Assembly: GCA_950295325.1 (NCBI GenBank)
Contig: OX485806.1
Span: 46,497,169 to 46,561,168, forward strand
Reading direction: 5' to 3'
From: Polytrichum commune
Lineage: Eukaryota > Streptophyta > Polytrichopsida > Polytrichales > Polytrichaceae
DNA length: 64,000 bases
Part shown: in pieces, positions 1 to 13,288 of the stretch
How positions within the stretch are numbered: the stretch's first letter is position 1
Layout of the letters: the number at the start of each line of letters is the position of its first letter
The notes under the pieces: generated by a model
What the model saw: the letters and a program-made list of their open reading frames with translations, nothing else
What the model was told of the DNA's origin: nothing
The model's database searches: none
Made by a program: the position numbers and the translations under genes

Positions 1-442
1 ACAACTCTCAATGGCAATCACAACAATCTCATACATATATCCTAAATGAATCCCAATACCCACAACTTGCCCCCAAGAAATAACTATATGATTGTTTAAT
101 TATTTTCTCCTTTATTTTTCTTTTAACCAGACAAAGAAGGAAGGAGGGGGGGGGGGCAGGAGTGCCCCGGGTTGTTGTCGCGTGTCGTTGGACGGCCGCC
201 GATTACCTAATGAAACAGGAGCTTCCGGAGGAGCTGCTTCGCCTCTCTTTCTCTCTTTTTTAATTTTTTTTAATAGAATCAAACTTGAATCGGAATCAAG
301 AATGTTTTTCACAAGCTCAATGATATAAATTCAAGTTTGTAATCAAATAGATGACAAGAAATTTTGTAGATAATCCAATAATACATCAACACAATTTACC
401 TTGATGTGGCATTCAAAAACAAGTATTCTTCTTTTTGTATGT
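1..442. other. Non-coding flank, no gene seen
   Basis: No supported gene. The stretch holds an 11-G run at 146-156 and a short GC-rich patch at about 165-240 inside AT-rich sequence. Short open frames on both strands here overlap each other and have no recognisable domain. The phrase around 400-412 (TTGATGTGGCATT) recurs near 11187-11199, so part of this is dispersed repeat. Confidence 0.6.
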
Positions 443-1998
443 CCAAGCCGAACCCGGATGATAGGATAAAATGTGAGTACTTAGATTTTTGGAGGGGAAT
501 TAAATATGTGTTATAGTACCTCCGAAGGTTGGACCTTAGTTTTTTACTATTGTGGCTCTAAACTCCACTAATTAATTTCATATCTAGTTCTAACCTAAAC
601 CTACAACCTATTCTAAGCGCAAACGCACCAGCCTTGAAACCGAGACAATCCTAACTTGTGAATTGAGATGGCTCTAATACACACCAATCGGGTGTGACTC
701 ATACCACCCTTAGCTCAATGATTGGAATAACAACGATGTGATGGACCATTCAATTATTTCTTATTTCTTTACTTAGTCATATTCAATTTCCTAAGCGGGA
801 GATTTGGCCTAAGTTTCCGATTTGGGTCTCTTACCAACAAGGGTTTACGATTTGTTTTGTATGTTTTTAATTGTTAAGTGTATTTACACTAGATAAACCA
901 CAAAATACAACTTAATGGAATTAAGGTGACGGACAACCTGTAGGTTCAACATATTGCACAATCTTCATAAATTAGGGCTATTACTCCCAATCCACGGGGC
1001 CAACAACATAATAGTGGATTCGTAGGTCATTAATACCACCTTTCCACCAACAATATTCAGAGTGGTCGTGTCAGTGATTAATCCGACTTACCACATACGG
1101 AACTTGCTAATCAATAAAACTACTACCACAAAACATACCAAAGGGCTCGAGAACAATGGAGTTGGAGACCCCCTTGGCGGTTAAGTGGTCAAATCGCTTG
1201 ACCTTACGAGATAGGCGAGTGAGCTTAGGGATGCATACCATGGCCGCGCTCCTTGCAACCCTAAATAGAAAGCTAGAGTGAGTTAATTTACCTCAATTCT
1301 CCTTGGTTGATTGGGCTTAATGTAGACTGAGCTGCTACCTTCTTCCTTGCTCCACTTCTCGGACGTTGACCTTGTCTTCTTCCTTGTAGCTATTCAACTT
1401 CCAACTTCAAAAATTCATAGTAAATTCATTATTACTTGGATCTGGGCTTTCCATGCACTATTGGAAAGTTATTAACAAGGTTTCATTGAAAACAATATGA
1501 TCTCAGCAAGTTAAGTCAAGATGAATCCAGCAGACTCCTTATAATACAGTAGTCAACCATGAAGTCTTAAACTACGTATCCCGTTTTTAGAAATTCGTAT
1601 CTAATTTATTTCTTATTCAAATCAAATATTCTCAAAAACCTTGGAAAGCTATTAACAAGGTCTAATTGTAAAAAATAAAATATCATAAAGTTAAACCAAG
1701 ATGAATCCAACAGACTCCTCGTAATGCAGCAGGTAACTAGGAAGTCTCAAACTATGTACCCCGCCTTCAAAAATTCATATCTAATACATGTCTTATTCTA
1801 ATCAAACAATGTAAACAACCTTGGAAAACTAGACAAATTATCTACTTGGAAAAAATACAACTTTTCAAAATCAAAATTTTTATTGGGATAATAGGTCTGA
1901 TCCAACAGCCGCTACCCAAAGAAACAACATGTTTTTCTATTCCATCTTTGAAAATTCATAACTAACTGCTACCTTAACCAAATCACAAATGGAAAACG

Positions 1999-2006
1999 AC
2001 TACAGA
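1999..2006. repeat. Target-site duplication, left copy (ACTACAGA)
   Basis: Eight bases identical to 3858-3865. The bases just outside differ on the two sides, which fixes the length at eight. Confidence 0.75.
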
Positions 2007-3857
2007 CACAATTTTTGGGCTATCGCCTAGTTGAAGAACTACCATTTTTCAAATTAGTGACAATTAGCGGCGATAGTCACTCAGGGGCAAATTGCCAGTG
2101 TATACAGAGGACAATAGCCGTTCTGCAAACAGTTGCAACCGTCTTCATGTCCACTGCTGATAAGGAGGAGACCGACCATTATCAGAGCAGGCTATTTTCC
2201 ATTTGATAGAATCTAACATAGTCTCCACTTAGGATAGCAATAGGCTTTAGCAGCATCAGATCTCAGTGATTGAGACTGAGTGCAATTAGGCTTTCTCCGA
2301 GAATGAGAAATAGCAATAGCCGTATGAGAACTGAGCGATTCTGTCTCAGGCAATGTTATATTTGAATATGAGTAAAGCATCATGTCAATGAGCAATAGTC
2401 TTGTGTGTGTGTAATGTGATTGTGATGTAGACGTAGTAGTCCAGTACCAAGGCGAGTTGTCTTGAGTTGAATTGAGTCTATGGCAAGCAGTAAAGTGGGT
2501 ATGTTTTCATATGAAGGATAGCCAGGAGGACAAGCATATCTTGAAACATTCTGGCAATAGCCGTGAACATTGAAATAGACATATCATCCGCCGAGAGGGC
2601 GAAGAACTTTGTAATTGAGTCTGGGAGTAGCAATGGTCGAAGTCGGACTATGGCCATTGTCATGTGAGTGAGTCGAGTTAATGAAACAAAGGCTGATTGC
2701 CGAGAAAGAAGGGCAATAGCCTAGTGGAAGAAGGAAGAGTCGGAGTCTGAACATGGCCATAAGCAAGAGAGAGACTTCTCTCAGTTCGCTGTAGAAGTTA
2801 AGGGTTATTTGCCAAGAGTGGAGGAAGGGGCCATAGCCAAAAGCATGACCAAGTACTTTGGCAATTAGGCAGTGAGTGGTAGAGTCTTGGAAGTCTGTAA
2901 CTTCCGTGAGGCAAGGCCTGGGCAATAGGTTGTGTCGAAGGAAGTCCCGAGAGAAGTCCGTGAGGGCAAATAGTCAAGGAATAGCTATCGCCTGAGTGCT
3001 TTGGTTATTGCCCATATGTTTACCGAGAGACCTTGAGCGAGAGTTGAGAGAGTAACGTCCTATAAGGCTATATGCTTAGCAGGTGTCGTCCTTGAGAGAG
3101 AAGAGAGAAAGAGAGCAGAGAGGCCGCTCGTGGGAGCATAGCCAAAGGCCTACCCTAAGACATTGTCTGGCGTGAAGCTGTTGCAGTGACTGCAGAGACG
3201 AGATGAGTTATTCGTAGGCGTGAGCTGCGAACGACATTACCATCTCGTGAAAGAGAAGTTGATCAATTAGTGTAAGACATTACCAAAGGCTAATCCTTTT
3301 GAACTTAAAATGTATTTAGGCCTTAATCAAGGAATATCGCCTACATTATTGATGCATTGATTATATATAATGTTGTGGGGATTTGTGTGGACAAGTTGCC
3401 AGATAAGTTGAAGATGAAGATGATGATTACAGTCTTGTGAAGATTGGTTGAATGACTGTAAGTAAAATTAAGATGAATTAATTTGAAGTTATTGCAAACC
3501 TCAATTTTTGTTATGCAAAGACGATGTGGTTACAAAAAGACATTACCCTGGACTATGTCCTGACGAATTGCCCATGACAACTTGCCAAGCTTTTGAGCTT
3601 CACGACTGAAATAGGTCAAGACATAGAGTGATAGAAACTTACCGGAAGATAGGACAAAATCACTCACGACGGATAAACCACGAATGAACTATAAGAATGG
3701 GGGAATAATTGGAATAACGAATGAATGAAGTGAAAATGAACCTAAATTGTTATTGTGAACCTTAATCCAATGTGACATTAACCCTTATAGACACTATCTT
3801 AGTCTTCCTGGAGACTTAGTTCCTTGGGTTTGTTGTTTTAAGTCATAGCAAAAACTT
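2007..3857. mobile_element. Non-autonomous DNA transposon inserted in LX copy A, 8-bp target duplication
   Basis: The LX sequence breaks at 2006 and resumes at 3858. The octamer ACTACAGA is present on both sides (1999-2006 and 3858-3865) but once in the uninterrupted alignment, so this is an insertion of 1,851 bp. The ends show weak inverted similarity: AATTTTTGGGCTAT at the left against AAGTTTTTGCTAT as complement of the right end. The body is filled with a short motif close to GCAATAGCC or its complement, for example near 2110, 2238, 2311, 2391, 2552, 2711, 2927 and 3011. An 8-bp duplication is typical of the hAT superfamily, so hAT is the inferred class. No transposase is visible. Small frames at 2213-2395 and 2584-2925 are read as chance. 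Confidence 0.65.
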
Positions 3858-3865
3858 ACTACAGA
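3858..3865. repeat. Target-site duplication, right copy (ACTACAGA)
   Basis: Partner of 1999-2006. LX sequence continues directly after it (TAGCTATAG, matching 36412-36420 in complement). Confidence 0.75.
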
Positions 3866-4879
3866 TAGCTATAGAAAATCTCTGAGGTTTACAATACCTC
3901 CACTTGCAATCATAAAATCTAATCTACCTCTACAAAAGAAAGGAAGATTTTTTTTGTGTATTAACAAACATACATTCTAACTAAGTGAGATAGTAGAGGA
4001 TTTTTTCAAGCCTTGTTGACAGTCCATTGAAAAAACAAAATAAAAGTTTTTCCCTAACTACATGGAAGCAGAGTTTCGTCCAAACATTTAGAAAAGAAAT
4101 ATAGTACAAAGTGAAAGGAATGGATTTTTAAACCCTCTCAAAAATGGGTTTAAACCCTCTACCACCGGCTCCATTCTTCGAATCCTTCCCCAAAATTTAG
4201 GCTTGGGGGGTTTTCCCGGTTGAAGTTGCCACCTTCTCGTCAAGGTGGCTCCAACATGAGACCTTATAAATATTTCTAAATTTTTGCCATCGAGTTGGCA
4301 AGGGAGCAAGTGGGCAGGTAGCCCCTTTGTTTTTGTTTTTGTTTTTTAATTTTCATGCCGATTTTGCCTTTTGAGGCCAAACACCTCCAATTGTCTTGTG
4401 TGGCCATATTAACTAATAATTTAATATTTTCTTAGCTAGCATCTACCTACCTAAATCTTAGCTACTTGTTTCTACTTCGCTATTTTCTAGCACTACTTAG
4501 TTTTCATTTTAGCCAACCTTACGATTCACTAGATTTTTGTTTCATCCGATAGAAGGCCCAAAGTCCTCGGTAATTCATCTTCCTTCTTCTAGGCTAAATT
4601 CTAAATGAACTAATTTTTCCTAAATTCCCTATCAATTCTAAATTTTAATGCTAGCATCTTAACTAAAAGTGATCCCGCGAAGTGGTGGACCACTCTAGGA
4701 GTTCACACTCCGAAGCTAGGAAATAAATGCATGGAATTGAAGGTAGACAACGTGATTGTGGGCACTATGATAGCAAAGAAGGTGGGATGAAAATGGAAAA
4801 AATAAATGGATAATATCAAGGGAAATGTAGAATTTTCTGCAATTATGCTTGCAATATTACGCATAATGAAATGTGTATG

Positions 4880-7001
4880 ATGTATGACTACCAGTAGTCA
4901 TATTCGTATTTATCATGGTTGTGAATTGTATGAATAATAGTAGTCATTATTTTGTAACGGTCGTAAAATACGTGGTTATTAATAAAAAATACCAATACAG
5001 ATGATGAGGTTGGCTATAACATATACTGGCAGCAACATATAAAACTCGAAGAACAACCTCACGAGATAAAAAAAACTTGTAGCGAGCAAATGCAATGAGG
5101 AGGAGGAATAAAATGATTCAGCATTCAAACCTGAGGCCCATTGTGAAGTTAATAAAATAAAACCAGCATAGAAAAAGTGGAAAAACTTCAAATTGGCGCA
5201 TATGGTCAAAAGAGGCCATTGACATGTAGGATAACCGCAGGGGAGCAGAAGAGGCCAGGGATAAAGATTGCCAAACATAATGGACTAAGCGTAGGCGCTA
5301 TAACGGGCAAAAAAACTGAGGAATATGAAAAACGTTGGAAACAACAAGGCACAACCACCAAGAATGTGAATTTCTCAATCAAAGTGTATTACCCTTTATT
5401 GTTTTGTCAGACCACATGTTTCTTTGCATGGCTCATCTATGAGGTTCTGATGCACGTTTTGATAGAAACTATAGGTGCTCGCAACGACTGAAAAAACCCC
5501 ACCAACATGCATATTCTCAGCAGAGGATGTTGTGGAAGTAATGGATCATGGAGTAGGGAAAGACGAAAAACTGGTACATTGCATGGATTTATTATATAGG
5601 AAGGTTGTGTGTCTCTAGAGGTGTTGAGGAGCTACAATGATGAGTATGTCATGTTAAAAAATGTGGAACTGGATGACCCTCCTATGCGGAAGATTGGAGA
5701 ACAATAATAAATTTTACAATGTGGCCTACCAAGTTTCTACGCCATGGGTGTGTGCAATTGTAACTGAATGTAGGAACCATATGTTATGTACAAGATGGGT
5801 AGTAGTGCATAATTATCTACAAACATAAGTGTGAATATGTTTTAAAAATGAAACGTGCATGTGTGATTTCTTGTAATGAAATAATTAAAAACATTGAATA
5901 TGCATTACCATCTATCGTACCAATTTTTTTTCATGTATCGACTAAACATATTCATGTTCTGTACTCCACCAAGTGAAGACTATGACTATGTGTAGTCATA
6001 TCTTATTGCAAGTTGTTTGAATGCAGTGTCCATATGTAGTCATATCATGGAGGAAAATGTTTGCAGAAGATAACTATACTTACCAAAAACTTATAGTAAA
6101 GTGATTAAAATTGATGACTATATTTAATCCATTTATTAACACAAATACTATAACCGTTATAAATGTAACATGAAAGGATATTAAAAAATGATATTATTCA
6201 TAGTCATATTTGAAGACTACGTCTACACATGGAGATCGACTATACATATTTACCTTTTGTAGTCCACTGTTTGAATATGTTGACTATGCTTAGTCATATT
6301 TTGTTGTGAGTTGTCTAAATATGATGATTATATTTAGTCGTGCCATGGAGCAAAATGTTTGAAATTGATGATATTGCTTAGTCATCTTATTTATAGGAAT
6401 AGTGATATCGCCATGAATGTGACCTACTATTTATAATCATATCAAATGATTAATATAGTCACAAAAATTTGAAACATTTATTATTAGATTAAAAAAACAA
6501 TGACTAACCTCTCAGAATGCAAAGTGCCAAATGTGACTCATTTTAGTAAGCAATCATGTATCATGACTAGTAATAATATTTGTAATCACAATATGACTAA
6601 TAGTAATCGTTACTAAATGAATGTACATAACATATGACCACTCGTAGGTAAGACCATGTAGTCATGTAGATACAAAAACATGACTAATTATAGTCACATA
6701 CTGATGACTAATTCCAATCAAAGGATATGACTATACATAACTAAATATAGTCACATACTAATAAATAAATATAGTGAGAAATAATAAAGGTTCTAGGGGC
6801 GGCCCAAAACGAGGTCCCAAAACCACATGGGAAACGCGCCATGGGGAACAAAAGTTGTCCGATAAACCATAGTCATTTTTTCTAGAATGACTAGTCCGAC
6901 ATGACTAAGTTGAAGACTACAAATGGTGTTAGTCATCAATGCACTTTATAATCTATATTAATCATAAACGCCAATCAATTTTTTGTGTTTTCTTTATAGT
7001 G
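4880..7001. mobile_element. CACTA-like element end with dense subterminal TAGTCAT repeats
   Basis: The right edge reads TTTTCTTTATAGTG and ends at 7001. Its complement, CACTATAAAGAAAA, is a CACTA-type terminus. Upstream, the heptamer TAGTCAT or its complement ATGACTA occurs about 21 times between 4886 and 6935. Such dense subterminal motifs are known as transposase-binding sites in En/Spm-like elements. No clear partner terminus was found on the left, so the start is approximate. No transposase frame is visible. An open frame at 5177-5491 has no known domain. It may be a deletion derivative of a larger CACTA element. Confidence 0.55.
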
Positions 7002-9599
7002 CTATCACCTAGTAGGTATAAAATCAATTAAAGGTTAACACCAATGTTGTTAAAATAATAAAATTAACACCTTGATATTAATTCAATTGAACCTTACATT
7101 TTGGATATCTTTTGTTTTTAATTTAATTCATTTTGGACTTTACACCTATATCTAGAATGAAATAAGAACCTACCACCTACATATTAATCCTATAATTCCT
7201 TTAGAAAAATGGTACTATTCTCCTTGAAATGAAGGCCATTGCAATCATTGCCATTTGCCCAAAATTCAACTTAAACAACCACCGCAACCTACTAAAAACA
7301 CTTATTAACCACCCTTTGTTATCAATTCGACTTAACATGTTGGCATGGTGGGTCGACATTAAATTCCGACCCATCAATTGTACCAACCATCACTAGAATG
7401 TTGAGTTTCCAACTAAAATTCATACAAATCGACTACATATCGTGAAGTTGCTCGACCCAAGTGGTTGTCAATGCTAAGATGATTCGCCACTTAGAGTGAG
7501 CAAATTGGTCTAGCATGTTGACATGTTCCAACATGCGTAGGCCAATAGACTCGCTATGTCAACCTAATATACATAACAAAGACCCATTAATTTGCCAAGA
7601 CAACCAACCTTGATCATGCATGACACAAGTTGATCCACAACCAATAATGTGATTCTTAAATGCCCATCTTATATCCAATGGTTGTGATTGGCTGGCCAGT
7701 CAAACGTATTGGCAAGACCCACCATTGCTTTGCAACAAGGGAATTTGGCATACAAAAAGGCCTCACAACCATAAGCCTTGGATACTACCGTAGATTCATA
7801 GTTGGTTCGACAACTGAATAATTAATTAAAGTTCAAAAAGTAGGTTCGGAACCTAAAAATAGTATGTACATATTTTCGGCAATATCTCTTTTAATTTTTA
7901 AAAATTCGGCTTAATTCATTTTTGATGTTCTTTTTAAGCTTATATCTTGTACATCTCTCTTGCATTGAATGACAAGTAAGATGTGAGTGAAGAGTTGAGA
8001 ATGCTTTGTGCTTTATGCAAGTAAAGTGGAGTTGTGTTCAACAATGCATATGGGATATGTAAACTTTGAGGTGAAGCATTGAGTTAGACTTCATTTTTAT
8101 AACACGCATAACTTTTGCATAGAGTCTTCAAATGACATAAAATTTGTTGGAGGTGAAAGATTACTTGATTTCTAAACTTTTCTTAGACCAACAGAATTTC
8201 AAAAAAGTTGATCTTCTATGCAAAAATGAGCTCCGAAAAACTGTTATGAACGCATTTTAATTTTTTGATCTTTACAGGGCTGCAATGTTTTGTCCATATC
8301 TTTTGCGTAAAGACTTATTTTGACACAAAACTTGTTGGAGGTGGAAGAAGGATTGATTTCTCAACTTTTGTTAGTTGGCCAAAATTCTATAAAACTTCAT
8401 CTTCTATGCTCAATTGGACTCCAAAAATTTGTGTACAACACATTTGAAAAGCCTCACCTAGAGTCTTGCTACTTCTTAACCCATAGTCTTTGTGGACTAA
8501 TGTAAGTGAGCTTGATTACAAAAGGAGCACTTTCTCTCTTTCAAAATTCACATATGCTTCCACTGTAAGTAAAACTCTAATGAGAAGTAAAAAATTCTTA
8601 CTTTTTGGCAATTTTGAAAAATAATTAGTTTTATATTCGGCAAAAAATGCCAATAATATTCCAAAATTTTCGGCATCTATTTTAAGAATTATTTTGTGTC
8701 GAACCTGCTATTAAACTACGGTAATGGGCTTTGTACCTCGGTATCAATGAAGCCCACTCTTCAATTAATTAGTTACTTCAAAATTAGTGAGCAATCATTT
8801 GAAAAAAATTATATATTTAGCAAGCCATTTATCTATTTGGGTTTAATGAGCTCCATTTGGAATAGCTAAGATACCACTTAGGCCATCAAGGCGGAAAATA
8901 ATGAAGGAAATAAAAGATTTCTTGATTATTATCTAAAATTTCTTCATACTCAAACCATAAAATGATAGATTTGATAGAAAAAAATTGAGAATAAATGCCC
9001 AACAATTTGACTTTTTATATCTCCTACACCCATGCTACACTTAGCTTATATCACTCAACCTCTTTTCTTTTGAATGATGTTTTTATGGGCAAAATGAACT
9101 CTTGTGATTGTAAGAGGAAATATCCTAAAAAACCACAACATTAACCATATGTGAAAGAAAAACCCTTAGGCCACATTGTCAACTCACATTAATGTGGACA
9201 TCATGTTGTTCTACAAACCAATGAATATTTTAACTTATATTTGTGGATGAATTCAAGGTTTTATTTGAGTATATAAATGTACATGTTTTTTCACTCGTCA
9301 TTGCCATTAAAGATGGGTTGAATATGTGATCTTTAGCTTGGCACAATGCATGTGGAACAAATATTGTTTTTGCAAGGTGGAGTAGTTTCCAACTCATTGG
9401 GGATGTGAAAAAATGAGAACAACAATGGCGTAATGTGTACATGAACATGAGGTTCTTTCATAGATATACATTTCCTGAATTCTTACATACGCGTTTTCAC
9501 TATGGTTTTCCAAACAAGTTTTATACAACCTATTAGTGTCAAATTTAAGTGATGAAGTTATTTTTTTCTATTTACATGTTTATTACTTGCCCATTTCTT
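7002..9599. other. Non-coding AT-rich stretch with an imperfect tandem duplication
   Basis: No gene supported. About 8100-8275 and 8276-8450 are an imperfect direct duplication: each holds an AACTTTTGC- or TCTTTTGCG-like segment, then ACTTGTTGGAGGTG, then a TCAACTTTTCTTAG-like segment. This style of internally repeated, AT-rich sequence resembles decayed LTR DNA. A segment near 7795-7825 (GAATAATTAATTAAAG) recurs at about 43333-43348 inside the CACTA fragment, so some of this is shared transposon filler. Confidence 0.5.
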
Positions 9600-9925
9600 T
9601 TGAGAATCATATATTTTTCTTTGTCCACACCTTCCACATTGTTTTTTATTTTTATGCGCAGCAAAAAAATCGTTTCTTTTTTTAAGCCAAAAAAACGCTT
9701 TGCGTTCGATTCTATGCACCCAGAGAACGCTATGCGTTCTCCACCCTCAGCCTTCACTTCGATAAAATGTATTCTCTTCTCTAAAGTCTTTCATTTGCAA
9801 AGCAAAGAAATTGGGCTTTGCCACAGCTAAAGCTATCCCCGGTAAAGCAAGAAAGCTACCGAAAGGGCCTAGAGTTGCAGCCCCCCTTTTTACCGTTGGA
9901 GAAGAAAGGGCAGAGAAAAAAATGC
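9600..9925. other. Organelle-like patch (possible NUMT)
   Basis: The composition changes sharply from its AT-rich surroundings. Short perfect hairpins appear (GAACGCTATGCGTTC at about 9724-9738 and a similar AACGCTTTGCGTT near 9694-9706), followed by a run with CGGTAAAGCAAGAAAGCTAC and GGGCCTAGAGTTGCAG. This texture resembles intergenic DNA of plant mitochondria. That is an impression, not a match. A frame open on both strands is present here but has no recognised domain. Confidence 0.3.
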
Positions 9926-12900
9926 AATGTTAATCAAAATACATCTCCATATGTTCTTTGTTAATTTAATAACAATGAATCACAAGGATTATCTTAAAAA
10001 AAATCCTTTCTACATCAACTTAAATCAATATAAATGATATATGTTGTTACATTGCAACCAACAACATGCCAAAAAATCAAACTATTACATCTAAGGGATC
10101 TAATAATATCAACACTTGTTGAATTAATATTGTCTTGCCACAACTTGTTATGGGGAATTCAAGTGCATATGGTCATGTCATGGAAACAATGCATGAATTG
10201 TATTATGGACATGCATGGTGCACGAATAAGACATCCAATGTTTAAATTGGAATCGTTTCCATTCTAATGATGGTGTTTGTGGTGGCAACAAATGGACTAT
10301 ATCATTCCTTTATTAAATCGTGTAGATAATGCGGCCCTTCATAAAGATCAATATTTTGGGTTAAAAATACTGGCAATGTAATTTCCACAAATATTTTTGG
10401 CCCCAACATACAATTAAAACACTTAGAAAAAACCAATGCTAAGAATTTGTCCATGACATTATTTAAGGACACACTTCTTAGGTGTTGATTTAAAAGTTTT
10501 TTTAATATTTCAAAAGGTAATTTGCCAAAAACATCTACATGCTATCATAAAAATATTACAGGTTATTTTATCAAACATCATGGCACAATATGTCATATAA
10601 AAAAATATGACCAAACATGATCCAAATTTTTTTAATACTTCTCATGTTTGTATTATTCTTACAATATACATGGGAGGCCTATCCATATTTGAAATCAAAG
10701 ATGTTAGCTTTTGAATACGATGGTAACAAATTGCCCTAAAAAAATTTAGCTAAATGTATATAATAAATTAACAAAATAATTATAAATTTTAGAGTTTAAA
10801 TTAATTGATACATACCTTCAATTCAACATTAAATGTAAATCAAAAAGATCATCTCTCTATATATATATATATAAATGGAAACATAATCCATTTAACATGT
10901 GGAGATTACTTGATGCCTTGTAGAACATGATATTGCACAATCTTGATACTAAAGATTATATAAAAAATCTCCTAGTCCACAACTAAAAAAACATGTTGAA
11001 ATAATGTGGGTAGATTTCATTGTATCATGGGGAGCTCTTTCAATGTGGCTCCATATATCAACATTGGAGATCCACTAATACCACCTTTGGAGCCACACTG
11101 GGAGATCTCCCAATATTATTCCCAATGAAATTTTAACTAAATAAAATTACCATATCATTAAATAGAATAGAGCTTATTTTCCTTGATGTGGCATTTAAGA
11201 CACAAACTATAAGGATTGAAACAACAATTTGATTTATGTACTAAAAAAAATAAAGACATGAACTCAAAGAATTTAAGACATTAATTCTTACAACATATTT
11301 CAACAAAATCAATGACATAGGACATAAGAGCTAATGTGGACAGGACATGGTCTACATGTGGATAATAAAATTTTGAAAACCCCTCATGTTGTTGCATTTT
11401 GAAATTGACCATAACATTGCTCATCAAAACATAAACAACAATGTCCATACTTTAAAACATACATTTAAGTATTGATAATTTTGATATTAAGTTGTAAATA
11501 CATTGAATATTAAAGGGATGTTGTTTTCATTTAGAGAATTTTTGAAGTATCCATACAATTTGTAACAAAACATAAAAATACTAACATATAGCAATGTGTT
11601 GGTAGGTATTTTGATACTTAGGGATGAAAATAAATGAATATAAAAATATGTCACATTGTGTTATGTTTGGCTGTGATGGCCAAAGGACATGACCTGTGGT
11701 AATAATTTTATTTCATGCATGGTATATTTTTATAGCATCACCACAAAACTTCACTACTACTATGCCAATCGATTTGTTAGTTGATTGCACCATCAGCAGT
11801 TAGAGCTCTAGTGAGCAATCATATCCTTAGTCAACTTTCTTCAATTGACAACTCCCATTAGCAATTTATTAGGGAATTCATTGTTTTCATTAATAATCGA
11901 TTTGAAATGGACATCTCACTTAGAAATTGTTCAGGAAGTCTATTGCACCCATAGTAGCCAAATCCATATAAGGATTGGCATATTGATCTTGAGTCTCCAA
12001 CGGTCCACTTGCATTTGTTGTCATGCAATACCCAAGTCAATTATGTTTTTCATTTCAACTTTGCACAAAAGCTTTAGGGCTATGGTTCAAAATATTTAAC
12101 CATCCACAAGATAGAGAATTGAGTCACGACCTTGGTTCATGGGGAGGTCACTGGCAAAAATCGTAGAAATAAAGTGCGATAAAAAATAGGGTCTAATATA
12201 TTTATTATAGGTAAAATTTTCAAAAAATATACATTTAATATAGGGGGTTTTAAAATAATGAAACAAGTTTACATGTAAAATACCATCACATATAATGGCA
12301 TTTTTTATCTGGTCAGTACATGCAAAATAGCGTGGAAACAATTACTAGGGGTAGAAAGTTTAGGGTAGGGTCTATGCTAGTGGATGAAAAAATAAAATTT
12401 TTCGTTGAAAATACTTGGATGGATGACTTCACACGCTGGCTTGCTTAAATGTAACTGAACCAACGGTTCCAATTTAGAGTTAATTATCTCTACCCACGTG
12501 TTGGGAAGAAAACTTTTGGCGCTTTGTTTGAATTGCAATCTTCTTTTCAAAATATATATATATATATATTAAAAAAAAAAAACTCACTTTTTCTTCAGGC
12601 TGCCCTGAGACTGTTGGACACCGGGCAGTGCATGAAAAAAAATGGCGAAGTTGGAGGGGTCTCGATAGTCTAGGGTGAGAGGCTCATTAGGTAGCAAGAA
12701 AATGATAGTAGGACAAGAAAAGTGGAAGCCCTGCTTCAATGAAAGGCATCGTGTGCTCTTGTTGTGTGCTCTTGTCATGTTAGTAGCAAGGAGCCATTAG
12801 CAACGGGAATTAATCCAGTAAGTAGAGTGGATTCTTTCGTGTTGAGGGTTATTGGAATTCACTGTTGCATAGATCAAGGTTTAGGATTTTGGAGTTTAGG

Positions 12901-13288
12901 GTTTAGATACAAGTGTAATTAGTTGTGAAATTGCCGTATGTTAAGGTACTTGAACATCATCCTCCGGTTTCAATGTGTGAGATTGGGTCTAGGGTAGGGT
13001 TTGACCAGATATAGCCTCAAAGTTTAAGCAAAACTCACATTGTTTGCTTTTTAGTTTGATTCCTCAGAGTATAAGGTTTATGTTATCCTTCGTGGTGGTT
13101 TGATTGATTTTCACATGCTAACACACACTAGTTGACAACAATTTAAAGCAAACACAAGCAAAGGCCTTAAGGTATACAAATTTGTTGTATTGAAATATGC
13201 ATTGCTGGAACATGTACAAACAAGAAAAATAGATGTGATGTAAGTGCAAGATTTAGTGCAAAGAGGAAACTGTTGGATCTCGTATAAG
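9926..13288. other. Non-coding AT-rich stretch, no gene recognised
   Basis: Nothing supportable as a gene over about 3.3 kb. It contains AT dinucleotide runs at about 10857-10873 and 12551-12570, and poly-A at about 12571-12581. Open frames of up to 84 residues overlap on opposite strands and have low-complexity or no recognisable content. A short TTTAGGGTTTAG stretch at 12894-12905 is too short to be telomeric. Confidence 0.5.

Larger units (their letters stand above)
443..4707 (-). mobile_element. LX-family LTR copy A, end-truncated and interrupted
   Basis: This block is the reverse complement of the LX LTR at 35520-38357. Matches include the stretches about 444-1400 (to 38270-37240), 1400-1998 (to 37240-36430) and 3866-4707 (to 36420-35520). 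The right end is the intact LTR terminus TTCACA at 4707, beside the shared GTGGTGGACCAC palindrome. The left end stops about 90 bp short of the terminus seen in copy B. A 1.85-kb element sits inside it at 2007-3857. Divergence from copy B is high by eye, so this copy is older. No coding capacity is seen. It is inferred to be an LTR because copy B has TG/CA ends and a target duplication. Confidence 0.8.

Noticed and set aside
4763-4780. CACTATGATAGC as the left end of the CACTA-like element
   Set aside because: Only the first six bases match the right terminus, and the flanking triplets (GGG and CTA) differ.
5177-5491. Plus-strand frame of 104 residues inside the CACTA-like element
   Set aside because: Lies in subterminal-type sequence, overlaps an opposite frame and has no transposase motif.
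12894-12912. Telomere-like TTTAGGGTTTAG
   Set aside because: Only about one and a half repeat units; chance in AT-rich DNA.
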